Shown: positions 13,989-19,705 of the stretch, one piece after another
Numbering within the stretch: position 1 is the first letter of the stretch
Layout of the letters: each line of letters begins with the position of its first letter
DNA from: CAYSVN01 sp964434585
GTDB taxonomy: Bacteria > Patescibacteriota > Gracilibacteria > Peribacterales > Peribacteraceae
Length of the DNA: 23,933 nucleotides
Direction: 5' to 3'
Assembly (NCBI GenBank): GCA_964434585.1
Contig: CAYSVN010000014.1
Coordinates: 1 to 23,933 of the forward strand
Notes under the pieces: model-generated
What the model saw: the letters and a program-made list of their open reading frames with translations, nothing else
Database searches by the model: none
What the model was told of the DNA's origin: nothing
Program-made: the position numbers and the translations under genes

Positions 13989-14024
13989 AAAAAAATGACC
14001 CTGTACCAAAGGGTCAGGGTCTTT
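13989..14024. terminator. Bidirectional intrinsic terminator
   Basis: Two overlapping pairings are possible. TGACCCT/AGGGTCA (13996-14002, 14010-14016) is followed on the minus strand by seven Ts. GACCCTG/CAGGGTC (13997-14003, 14015-14021) is followed on the plus strand by TTTCT. It would serve both the TrpR-like gene and the gene at 14061-14420. Confidence 0.75.
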
Positions 14025-14026
14025 CT

Positions 14027-14045
14027 GCAAGCCAGTGTGGCTTGC
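14027..14045. other. Perfect short hairpin GCAAGCCA-gtg-TGGCTTGC
   Basis: Eight-pair stem with a three-base loop, 16 nt beyond the stop codon at 14061 and next to the bidirectional terminator. It may protect the 3' end of the 14061-14420 transcript. Confidence 0.6.
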
Positions 14046-14060
14046 ATGGAATGTTTGTGT

Positions 14061-14420
14061 TTAAACCTCGTGGTGAGGTTTTAGTTCGTAGCCCGTAAAT
14101 GGGCAACGAATCCAATGGGTCGGGTAAGCTGCGCTTTTTTCGTAGAATGAACGTTCGTCCTGGAGTGCAGGTACTTCGATTCTTTCCCTGTTTTGGATAC
14201 AGAATAGCCCTTTTTCATCCACTTGGATGTGTTCGATGGCTAGATGAGGTACTGTGGGACAGTACACAAAACCTTTTTCTTTCAGCTCTAGAAAATTTTG
14301 GAGCACTGAAGATGTTAGATCCGTCCATAGAATTCTGTTGAATCTATCAATGAAAAACTGACACCTTTCATAGTAGTTCATTTCACCAAGCTTTTTGTCT
14401 TCCATAACTGTTGTGATCAT
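14061..14420 (-). CDS. Hypothetical protein with atypical codon use, 119 aa
   Basis: No family was recognised. The protein is soluble and mixed helix/strand: MNYYERCQFFIDRFNRILW near the start, then VYCPTVPHLAIEHIQVDEKGLFCIQNRERIEVPAL and YPTHWIRCPFTGYELKPHHEV. Cysteines and histidines in the second half (YCPTVPH, WIRCPFTG) might bind metal, but the spacing matches no known zinc finger. Codon use differs from the neighbours: many C-ending codons (ATC, TTC, TAC, CTC) and AGG/AGA for Arg. A purine-rich AAGAGATAA lies 6 nt before the ATG (minus strand), unlike the leaderless genes around it. Both features fit a laterally acquired gene or a differently expressed one. Confidence 0.6.
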   Translation of the reverse strand: MITTVMEDKKLGEMNYYERCQFFIDRFNRILWTDLTSSVLQNFLELKEKGFVYCPTVPHLAIEHIQVDEKGLFCIQNRERIEVPALQDERSFYEKSAAYPTHWIRCPFTGYELKPHHEV

Positions 14421-14534
14421 GTGTGTTATCTCTTATTATTTAGTTTGAGTTTTTCGTTGATGTGAAGGTACTGCTAATTCTAATGATGAACGCAGAAGGC
14501 TAGTGACGCTTGTCAACAATCTTATTCGTTCGTA

Positions 14535-14554
14535 TGTACTTATGTAACGGTACG
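14535..14554. promoter_or_regulatory. Operator-like site, copy 1 (TGTACT-n8-GGTACG)
   Basis: 16 of 20 bases match the perfect palindrome at 14617-14636 (TGTACT, n2, TGTAAC, n2, GTAC-type core). It lies 82 bp upstream of it, in the divergent space between the orphan genes at 14420 and 14647. Confidence 0.5.
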
Positions 14555-14616
14555 TAATTATATCTATTTAACTCTTAGAGTCAATACTTTTTTTCTTGAT
14601 TTGTTATAAGTTTATA

Positions 14617-14638
14617 TGTACTGTTGTAACAGTACAAT
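14617..14638 (+). promoter_or_regulatory. 20-bp palindromic operator overlapping a -10 hexamer
   Basis: TGTACTGTT-gt-AACAGTACA (14617-14636) has perfect 9-bp arms and overlaps TACAAT at 14633-14638. That hexamer ends 8 nt before the ATG at 14647. A protein bound here would block the promoter. Half-site TGTACT/AGTACA recurs at 15575-15588. Confidence 0.6.
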
Positions 14639-14646
14639 AATACAAT

Positions 14647-14961
14647 ATGAATCTTACATTTGAAATCCAAGGCGATCATGCTTTACAAAAAAGAACGTTT
14701 AATACTGGGGTGCAAGATATTGCAATAATGTTTGCGAGTAACCCTGGGTTTGCGTTTCCAGAAATGAATGGTGAACAACTAAAACTAGCCAGTGGCCAAG
14801 GTAGTGTTCGTAATGCCATAGAATCTGCTTTTCATTCAAGTAAGCCAAAACAAAAGATTATTGTTAAAGCTTGTAGTCAGCGCCACGAATCTTTTTGTAA
14901 GGTTTTAAATTCTAAAAATCAACAGTTAGCTATTGAGCCTTCAGTGACGTTTATTACATAA
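14647..14961 (+). CDS. Hypothetical protein, 104 aa, behind an operator
   Basis: No family was recognised. It is small and soluble, beginning MNLTFEIQGDHALQKRTFNTGVQDIAIMFASNPGF, with two cysteines late in the sequence (VKACSQRH, SFCKVL). Its most informative property is context: the promoter carries a perfect palindrome over the -10, so expression is probably tightly controlled. It is followed 20 nt later by the histidine-phosphatase gene, with which it may be co-transcribed. Predicted leaderless. Damage-, stress- or toxin-type roles are all compatible, and none is shown. Confidence 0.55.
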   Translation: MNLTFEIQGDHALQKRTFNTGVQDIAIMFASNPGFAFPEMNGEQLKLASGQGSVRNAIESAFHSSKPKQKIIVKACSQRHESFCKVLNSKNQQLAIEPSVTFIT

Positions 14962-14981
14962 TGTAATCCTTCTTTATACTG

Positions 14982-15509
14982 ATGATTATTACTAGACACG
15001 CATCATTATTGCCTCCTTACCAGGATTATCAAACCTTAACCTTGGCTGAATTAGAGTTTTTAGGTCAGCAGGTTATAGATCCACCTATTGATACAAATTT
15101 TGATTTAGGATGTGTGTCTAGTATTTTAAAGAATAATAGCTCATCAATGAGTGTATGGGTTACGAGTGAAAGTGTCAGAACAGAGCAGACAGCTAAATGT
15201 GTTCAAAAACTTATTGGTGTAACTTGCCCAATTGAGATTGACCCCTTACTTAATGAAATAAAATTTTCTCCACAACAAATTATGGCTAAGTATGAAAACT
15301 ATAGTAGTCCTTTAGATGCTGTTTGTGCCTATTTTACTATGGAAACATTTATATGTCCTAAGACTCATGAGCGTTATCAACAGATGTTATGTAAATATCA
15401 AAATGAGCCAGTATTACTATTTAGCCATGGGTTTTTTATGCAGTACATTTTGTACCAACAATTTAAAAAAGTTGGCAGAGTAGATTATTTAGAAAGTTTT
15501 GAACTATAA
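14982..15509 (+). CDS. Histidine phosphatase superfamily protein (phosphoglycerate-mutase-like)
   Basis: 175 aa, cytoplasmic. MIITRHASLL gives the catalytic R5-H6 pair, VWVTSESVRTEQTAKCV the second phosphate-pocket arginine (R66), LLNEIKF the acid and LLFSHGFFMQYIL the second catalytic histidine (H149). The usual RHG motif is RHA here, and the fold is compact, as in small broad-specificity phosphatases. The substrate cannot be told. The start is set by the RH motif lying at residues 5-6. A TGTAAT at 14962-14967 is a possible -10; a TATACT at 14975-14980 is too close unless a later start is used. It could also be read through from the preceding gene. Confidence 0.82.
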   Translation: MIITRHASLLPPYQDYQTLTLAELEFLGQQVIDPPIDTNFDLGCVSSILKNNSSSMSVWVTSESVRTEQTAKCVQKLIGVTCPIEIDPLLNEIKFSPQQIMAKYENYSSPLDAVCAYFTMETFICPKTHERYQQMLCKYQNEPVLLFSHGFFMQYILYQQFKKVGRVDYLESFEL

Positions 15510-15528
15510 AAATCTCTATTTTATTACA

Positions 15529-15590
15529 CAGTATAGGTGTACATTTGTCTACCTAATATTATTGCATACTAGGGTGTACTAAAGTACACT
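15529..15590 (+). promoter_or_regulatory. Promoter and two inverted repeats in front of the ComM-type gene
   Basis: TTGCAT (15562-15567), 17-nt spacer, TACACT (15585-15590), ATG 8 nt later. GTGTACT-aa-AGTACAC (15574-15589) is a perfect palindrome covering the -10. A weaker one, AGGTGTACA-tt-TGTCTACCT, lies further upstream at about 15536-15555. The half-site TGTACT is the same as in the operator at 14617. Confidence 0.6.
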
Positions 15591-15598
15591 CATGCTCT

Positions 15599-17101
15599 AT
15601 GCATACAAAATTATTAAGTTTGGCGAATTTTGGACTCGAAAGCCAACAGGTTATTGTAGAAGTTGGTATGACGTTAGGCGAAAGTAAAATTATGATTGTT
15701 GGACTTGGCGATGCTGCCGTGCAAGAAAGTAAAATGCGACTGATGCATGCGCTTAAAAATTCTGGCTATCGCTACCCTACTGGTAAAAATACAACCATTA
15801 ATTTGGCGCCGGCTGACCGACGTAAGAACGGTCCTCGGTTCGAGCTTGCAATGGCACTAGGTATTTTACAACTAGCTAATTATGTAAAGTGTAATGAGCA
15901 ACTATTTGATGAATCTTTATTTTTAGGAGAACTTGCCCTTGATGGTTCTGTTCGGCATGTTTCGGGTGTGCTTTCTGCTGCTATTGCTTGTAAAAATATG
16001 GGGTTAAAACGTTTGTTTGTTGCTAAAGAAGATGCGCCAGAGGCGGCTCTTATTAAAGGGATAGAAGTTATTGGTGTTGGTAGTTTGCGTGAGGCCGTTG
16101 ATATTTTAAATGGAGAACAGTTGCCAGAAGCACATGTGGTAGCGGAGTCTGCTACGTTAGATACCCCAGCAGACCTTATAGATTTTTGTGATGTACGCGG
16201 GCAACACCATGCTAAACGTGCGTTAGAAATTGCCGCTGCGGGTGGGCATAACGTGCTATTTAGTGGTGCCCCTGGTTCTGGTAAAACATTACTTGCTAAA
16301 GCTTTTCGAGGCATTTTACCACCGCTTACACATCAAGAAGCTATAGAAGTAACGCAACTTTATTCTATCTCTAACTTACTTCCAGAAGATTGCCCGCTTG
16401 TTAGTTCACGCCCATTTAGGACCGTACACCACACAGCATCGGGTGTTAGTATCGTTGGCGGGGGCCAGATTCCCGGCCCTGGTGAAATTAGCTTAGCCCA
16501 TAGGGGAGTTTTATTTTTAGACGAGCTAGCAGAATTTCCTGCCCAAGTGTTGGAGGTTTTACGCCAACCTCTAGAAGACCGTACTATTACCATTACCCGT
16601 GCCCAAGGCTCGGTTACATTTCCTGCAGACTTTATTATGGTAGCGGCTATGAATCCTCCACAATATAGTGCTGGTGGTAATGCTAAAATTCAGCGACGTA
16701 TTTCTGCTCCTTTGCTTGATAGAATTGATTTAACTATTGATGTTCAGCCAGTAGAAATTGACGACCTACAAGCAGCACCAGATAGCAATGCTGAAACAAG
16801 TGCTACTATTCTTGGTCGAGTGGTTCAAGCTCGTAAACACCAACAAGAGCGTTTTAAAGGTAAAAATATTGGTACTAATAAAGAAATGAATGTTAAACAG
16901 ATTGATGCGCTATGTCCTTTGGACGAAGCTTCGCAGGCGCTCCTTAAACAGGCTGTTAATAAACTGGGGCTTTCTGCTCGTAGTTACCATAGAACTATTA
17001 AAGTAGCCCGTACCATTGCCGACCTTAGTTCTGCTAAAAATATAGAAACGCAACACATTGCAGAAGCATTGCAGTATCGGCAAACAATTGGGGTTACTTA
17101 A
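15599..17101 (+). CDS. comM: ComM/YifB-type Mg-chelatase-like AAA+ ATPase
   Basis: 500 aa, full length for the family. The N-terminal domain (about 1-170) has the Lon-like fold signature (VGMTLGESKIMIVGLGDAAVQES, TINLAPADRRKNGPRFELAMALGIL, FLGELALDGSVRHVSGVL). The AAA+ domain starts about 195: Walker A GAPGSGKT at 223-230, Walker B VLFLDE at 304-309, and PPQYSAGGNAKIQRRISAPLLDRIDL as sensor region. The C-terminal domain (about 420-500) is SARSYHRTIKVARTIADL. In Vibrio and Haemophilus ComM is a hexameric helicase-like motor that drives branch migration during natural transformation. Here it would link to DNA uptake together with a pseudopilin-like gene nearby. Its promoter carries a palindromic operator, so it is probably induced rather than constitutive. 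Confidence 0.93.
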   Translation: MHTKLLSLANFGLESQQVIVEVGMTLGESKIMIVGLGDAAVQESKMRLMHALKNSGYRYPTGKNTTINLAPADRRKNGPRFELAMALGILQLANYVKCNEQLFDESLFLGELALDGSVRHVSGVLSAAIACKNMGLKRLFVAKEDAPEAALIKGIEVIGVGSLREAVDILNGEQLPEAHVVAESATLDTPADLIDFCDVRGQHHAKRALEIAAAGGHNVLFSGAPGSGKTLLAKAFRGILPPLTHQEAIEVTQLYSISNLLPEDCPLVSSRPFRTVHHTASGVSIVGGGQIPGPGEISLAHRGVLFLDELAEFPAQVLEVLRQPLEDRTITITRAQGSVTFPADFIMVAAMNPPQYSAGGNAKIQRRISAPLLDRIDLTIDVQPVEIDDLQAAPDSNAETSATILGRVVQARKHQQERFKGKNIGTNKEMNVKQIDALCPLDEASQALLKQAVNKLGLSARSYHRTIKVARTIADLSSAKNIETQHIAEALQYRQTIGVT

Positions 17102-17106
17102 ATGTG

Positions 17107-17115
17107 TGGTAAACT
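17107..17115 (+). promoter_or_regulatory. Extended -10 promoter (TG-g-TAAACT) for the gene at 17122
   Basis: TG, one base, TAAACT, then 6 nt to the ATG. It starts 6 nt after the comM stop, so this gene has its own leaderless promoter despite the tight spacing. Confidence 0.55.
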
Positions 17116-17121
17116 TCCATT

Positions 17122-17469
17122 ATGAATAAAGCACTAGAAATTGCACAGCAGTATTTTGATTATTCAAACAAACAAAACCTTGATGGCATTGCTTTATTAC
17201 TAGGTGAGCATGCGACCTATAGCTCAGTAAATACTGGTATACACATTGGAAAACAAAACATCTTACAAATGACAAAAGATTTTTTTAATAGTTTTCAATC
17301 ACTGCACTGGGATGTACAAGATATTATCGAAATAAAACCAGGTGTGGTTCGTTTTGACTTTACGCTTACGGGTGTAAAAAATGATGGTAAGCATATACTT
17401 AAAAATGGATTTGAATATGTTGTTATTGCTGCTGAAAAAATTCAACACATTGAAGTTAGGAATAAATAA
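17122..17469 (+). CDS. NTF2-like / SnoaL-like domain protein
   Basis: 115 aa, a single small domain. The pattern ALEIAQQYFDYSNKQNLDGIALLLGEHATYSS, then GIHIGKQNILQMTKDFFNSFQSLHWDVQDIIEIKPGVVRFDFTLTGVKNDG and FEYVVIAAEKIQHIEVRNK, is the alpha-plus-beta cone layout of nuclear transport factor 2-like proteins, which include SnoaL-type cyclases, isomerases and many uncharacterised binding proteins. Catalytic residues cannot be assigned. No signal peptide. It lies directly behind comM and converges on the pseudopilin-like gene with a 4-nt gap. Confidence 0.75.
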   Translation: MNKALEIAQQYFDYSNKQNLDGIALLLGEHATYSSVNTGIHIGKQNILQMTKDFFNSFQSLHWDVQDIIEIKPGVVRFDFTLTGVKNDGKHILKNGFEYVVIAAEKIQHIEVRNK

Positions 17470-17473
17470 TTAT

Positions 17474-17896
17474 TTAAAACTTTACTTCTAACTCTCTTCG
17501 TTCTGCCAGTGGAGCACTAACAACAATTTCCCCAGCTGGGGTTACCTTGGCGCGGTACCCAATACTGCGTGGATTGCTGGCTAATGGATCTAAAGGTAGA
17601 GGCTTATCGCTTTGCAGCACTAGTAGTCCAGTACAATCATTTGCATCGCTTTTACAAATGTCTTTATAGGTTGCCTCAAGCCCCTCTGGCAACTCTCCTT
17701 CGTTACTTAATTGATGCCTCTGAATTTCATCGAGTATAATACTTAGGTGCGCTCTTCTTACATCATCCCTACTGGTAATTTGCTTACCAGGTGACATAAA
17801 AATAGAACCAATCGCTGCTCCTATCATAATAATTACTCCTATAATTATAATAAGTTCTAGCCAAGTAATAGATGGTGTTTTTAATTCTTGTGGCAT
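17474..17896 (-). CDS. Type IV pilin/pseudopilin-like protein
   Basis: 140 aa. One N-terminal hydrophobic helix: PSITWLELIIIIGVIIMIGAAIG. Aligned to the prepilin motif (G/A)FTLIEL, the segment S-ITWLEL keeps the Thr and the key Glu (Glu14, position 5 after the predicted cut after Ser9), but Ser replaces the usual Gly at -1. The short basic leader (MPQELKTPS) fits a class III-type signal removed by prepilin peptidase. The globular part has a cysteine pair (DICKSDANDC) and PLPLDPLASNPRSIGYRAKVTPAGEIVV, the strand/loop region common in CPR pilin-like proteins. It probably contributes to type IV pili or DNA uptake. TATAAT with upstream TG (minus strand, 17904-17909) ends 7 nt before the ATG. Confidence 0.72.
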   Translation of the reverse strand: MPQELKTPSITWLELIIIIGVIIMIGAAIGSIFMSPGKQITSRDDVRRAHLSIILDEIQRHQLSNEGELPEGLEATYKDICKSDANDCTGLLVLQSDKPLPLDPLASNPRSIGYRAKVTPAGEIVVSAPLAERRELEVKF

Positions 17897-17903
17897 TGGT
17901 TTT

Positions 17904-17909
17904 ATTATA
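17904..17909 (-). promoter_or_regulatory. -10 TATAAT for the pseudopilin-like gene
   Basis: Perfect TATAAT on the minus strand, with TG one base upstream, 7 nt before the ATG. It is divergent from the rplJ promoter, whose -35 begins only 18 nt away. Confidence 0.7.
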
Positions 17910-17926
17910 CCATTTTTTTCATTTTC

Positions 17927-17954
17927 TTGACATTAAATCTCTGCCGAGTATAAT
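17927..17954 (+). promoter_or_regulatory. Consensus sigma-70-type promoter of the rplJ-rplL operon
   Basis: TTGACA (17927-17932), 16-nt spacer, TATAAT (17949-17954). Both hexamers are perfect consensus, the strongest promoter in the window. Transcription should start near 17961. Confidence 0.9.
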
Positions 17955-17960
17955 TTGGTA

Positions 17961-18212
17961 GTCCGTAGACCGGAGGCACACCAGCGCAGCTGGGAAATAA
18001 GACCTTCCAAGGCTTACAGCATCGACTATCCGGTTAGACTTGTTCTAACTTGATCTCCCGTGTCGTTTGTTTTGAGCGTCGACCGGGCCTGACCCACGGG
18101 TGATTAGTGTTCGAGAGAATCTAGACAAACGGGGGTCTACCCTGAACTTAACCTCGTAGGTGTTGGAGCAATCCAATGCCTACGATCATAACATTATTTT
18201 TTACTCTTTATT
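17961..18212 (+). ncRNA. rplJ leader with L10-binding-type element and downstream hairpins
   Basis: This is the only gene-free stretch above 300 nt (17897-18212). The start, about 17961-18016, contains GTCCGTAGACCGGAGGCAC and, after a GCGCAGCTGGG arm, ACCTTCCAAGG. This resembles ribosomal protein L10 leaders, where GUAGAC...AGGUG and CCUGCCGAGG form the kink-turn site bound by the L10-L12 complex to repress its own operon. Further hairpins: GTTAGA/TCTAAC (18033-18049), CCCGTG/CACGGG (18057-18100), TAGAC/GTCTA near 18122-18139, and a 13-pair stem at 18154-18185 (two G-U pairs) followed 11 nt later by six Ts just before the ATG. CGTTTGT (18064-18070) can pair with ACAAACG (18125-18131), so alternative folds are possible. 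Assigned by memory of the motif, not by a covariance model. Confidence 0.7.
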
Positions 18213-18947
18213 ATGGCTATCTCACGATCAAAAAAGGAAGACCAAGTAGTAGAGCTTACTAGTAAGCTTAGCGACAGTGCGTCTATTGTGTTTACCAACT
18301 ACATTGGCTTAACCGTTGGTGAAGCTGGAGACTTACGTAGTAAACTTAAGGAAGCTGGTAGCGAAATGAAAGTTGCTAAAAAAACTCTTATTAAACTTGC
18401 TGCTAACAATGCTGGTCTACCAGAATTAACAGACGATTTATTAGAAGGTCCAATTGCTTGTGTGTTTAACTACACCGACCCAATTGCAGGAGCACAAGTA
18501 TTACGTAGTTTTGGTAAAGACCATGAACAGGTAAGTATTGTTGGTGCAATTTTTGATGGCACTATCTTAGGTAAAGACCAAGCGGTTGAATTAAGTAAAC
18601 TACCAAGCCGCGAAGTGCTTACAGCAACCTTTATGGGTATGTTGCAGTCTCCAATGCGTAGCTTTATGAGTGCTTGTAACAGTCCTCTTTCTGGAATTGC
18701 ACGTGGCCTTAGCCAACTTGCAGAGAAAGGAGGCCTTAGTGGTGCTACACCTGAGCCAAAAGTAGAAGAAGCAGAGGTTTCAACCCCTGACACATCTGAA
18801 ACTCCTGCAACTGATAATGCTCCTGAAGAAACTCCAACCAAAGAGAACGATACCGGTGAAGACGCCCCAACTACTGATTCAGAACCTCCAGCAGAAACTG
18901 CAGAGGCTGATACCCCTTCCCCTGAAGCAACCGAAGGTGACGCCTAG
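18213..18947 (+). CDS. rplJ: 50S ribosomal protein L10 with long acidic C-terminal tail
   Basis: 244 aa; bacterial L10 is usually about 165-180 aa. Residues 1-177 are a normal L10: SASIVFTNYIGLTVGEAGDLRSKLKEAG, VAKKTLIKLAANNAGL, and a C-terminal helix (LLTATF-like, RGLSQLAEKG) that binds L12 dimers. L10 forms the base of the ribosomal stalk on 23S rRNA and carries the L7/L12 copies that recruit translation GTPases. Residues 178-244 are an extra tail of almost only Glu, Asp, Thr, Pro, Ser and Ala with two lysines; it is acidic and probably disordered. First gene of the rplJ-rplL operon, controlled by the leader upstream. Stop codon TAG. Confidence 0.95.
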   Translation: MAISRSKKEDQVVELTSKLSDSASIVFTNYIGLTVGEAGDLRSKLKEAGSEMKVAKKTLIKLAANNAGLPELTDDLLEGPIACVFNYTDPIAGAQVLRSFGKDHEQVSIVGAIFDGTILGKDQAVELSKLPSREVLTATFMGMLQSPMRSFMSACNSPLSGIARGLSQLAEKGGLSGATPEPKVEEAEVSTPDTSETPATDNAPEETPTKENDTGEDAPTTDSEPPAETAEADTPSPEATEGDA

Positions 18948-18949
18948 CG

Positions 18950-18976
18950 TGTCATCCTGAGCTTGCCGAAGGATTA
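18950..18976. repeat. Dispersed-repeat-like motif TCATCCTGAGC...GAAGGAT between rplJ and rplL
   Basis: GTCATCCTGAGC, a short TTGCC loop and GAAGGATT: the TCCT/AGGA-type arms and wording resemble the TCATCCTGAGCnnnnCGAAGGAT element scattered in many unrelated bacterial genomes. It lies in the 60-nt gap between the two stalk genes. Recognised from memory. Confidence 0.55.
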
Positions 18977-19007
18977 TTATTTATTTCTATTATTCCCCTT
19001 TTATCTC

Positions 19008-19415
19008 ATGTCAGACGAAGCTACAACCATCGAGCTTACTAAAGAAGAACAAGCAGTTATCTCTGCTGTCGAAAAGCTTAACGTGGTTCAATTAAACAAT
19101 GTTGTTAAATTTATGGAGCAAGAATACGGTATTTCTGCTGCTGCTCCAGCTGCTGTTGCTGTTGCCGCCGGTGGTGGTGATGCAGACGGTGGTGCAGAAG
19201 AAAAAAGTAACTACGATGTCGAACTAACCGACGTTGGAGGACAAAAAATCCAAGTTATTAAGGCTGTTAAAGGTATTACAGGTCTTGGTCTTGGTGAAGC
19301 TAAAGCAATGGTAGACGGCGCTCCCGCTACTATTAAAGACGGTGTACCAAAAGAAGAAGCAGAAGAAATGAAGAAAACACTAGAAGAAGCTGGTGCAACT
19401 GTTACTCTTAAGTAA
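19008..19415 (+). CDS. rplL: 50S ribosomal protein L7/L12
   Basis: 135 aa from the ATG at 19008 (MSDEATTIELTKEEQAVISAVEKLNVVQLNNVVKFMEQEYGI). The frame is open to a TTG at 18963, but that would add 15 non-family residues coming from the repeat element. The N-terminal dimerisation domain is followed by an Ala/Gly hinge (AAAPAAVAVAAGGGDADGGA) and the C-terminal factor-binding domain (YDVELTDVGGQKIQVIKAVKGITGLGLGEAKAMVDGAPATIKDGV). L7/L12 dimers form the flexible stalk that activates EF-Tu and EF-G. The operon partner is rplJ. No Shine-Dalgarno precedes the ATG (TTTTATCTC), so initiation after rplJ may need re-initiation or another signal. Confidence 0.96.
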   Translation: MSDEATTIELTKEEQAVISAVEKLNVVQLNNVVKFMEQEYGISAAAPAAVAVAAGGGDADGGAEEKSNYDVELTDVGGQKIQVIKAVKGITGLGLGEAKAMVDGAPATIKDGVPKEEAEEMKKTLEEAGATVTLK

Positions 19416-19429
19416 TAACTTAACTTATT

Positions 19430-19483
19430 AAAATACTCGACGTTCATTATCTTTATAGATGATGGATTGTTGAGTATTTTTTT
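19430..19483 (+). terminator. Terminator of the rplJ-rplL operon
   Basis: AAAATACTC (19430-19438) pairs with GAGTATTTT (19472-19480) around an internal hairpin CATTATC/GATGATG; T-run to 19483. It abuts the promoter of the next gene. Confidence 0.75.
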
Positions 19484-19491
19484 GTTATGCT
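19483..19491 (+). promoter_or_regulatory. Extended -10 promoter (TG-t-TATGCT)
   Basis: TG-n-TATGCT overlaps the end of the rplL terminator T-run and ends 7 nt before the ATG at 19499. Confidence 0.5.
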
Positions 19492-19498
19492 TTTATAT

Positions 19499-19705
19499 AT
19501 GAAACTAGATGATCATAATTATGAAAGTGGAATCCGTAGAGGTTCACCAGGTAGTACCATTGCTTCTCGTTCTAACCCTGTCGTAACTTCAGATGTTGCT
19601 GAAATTCCAAGTGATGTTTTAGATAGCTTAGATTTTATTAAGGACCATGGTTTTACCCAAGGCGGTCGGAAATCTGTTCAGCACCTTTTAAATGATGAGC
19701 GTTAA
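19499..19705 (+). CDS. Hypothetical small protein, 68 aa
   Basis: No family was recognised. The start is placed at 19499 (MKLDDHNYESGIRRGSPGST) because the -10 hexamer lies just before it; an ATG at 19487 overlaps that hexamer. The protein is polar, probably disordered in its first half, and ends with a helix (IPSDVLDSLDFIKDHGF) and QHLLNDER. Its stop codon overlaps the start of the GNAT gene by 14 nt, so the two are translationally coupled and probably work together; a small partner or antitoxin-like protein of the acetyltransferase is possible but unproven. Confidence 0.5.
   Translation: MKLDDHNYESGIRRGSPGSTIASRSNPVVTSDVAEIPSDVLDSLDFIKDHGFTQGGRKSVQHLLNDER

Noticed and set aside
15880..16314. 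Open frame of 144 codons on the minus strand
   Set aside because: Lies within comM, whose Walker motifs and length are clear; the antisense product is rich in Ser/Ala/Pro as expected for a shadow frame.
18105..18120. GTTCGAGAGAATC, like a tRNA T-loop
   Set aside because: No acceptor stem, anticodon arm or CCA-type end can be built around it; it is part of the rplJ leader.
18963..19007. TTG start giving a longer L7/L12
   Set aside because: The extra 15 residues come from the TCATCCTGAGC repeat and lie before the family's normal N-terminus at 19008.
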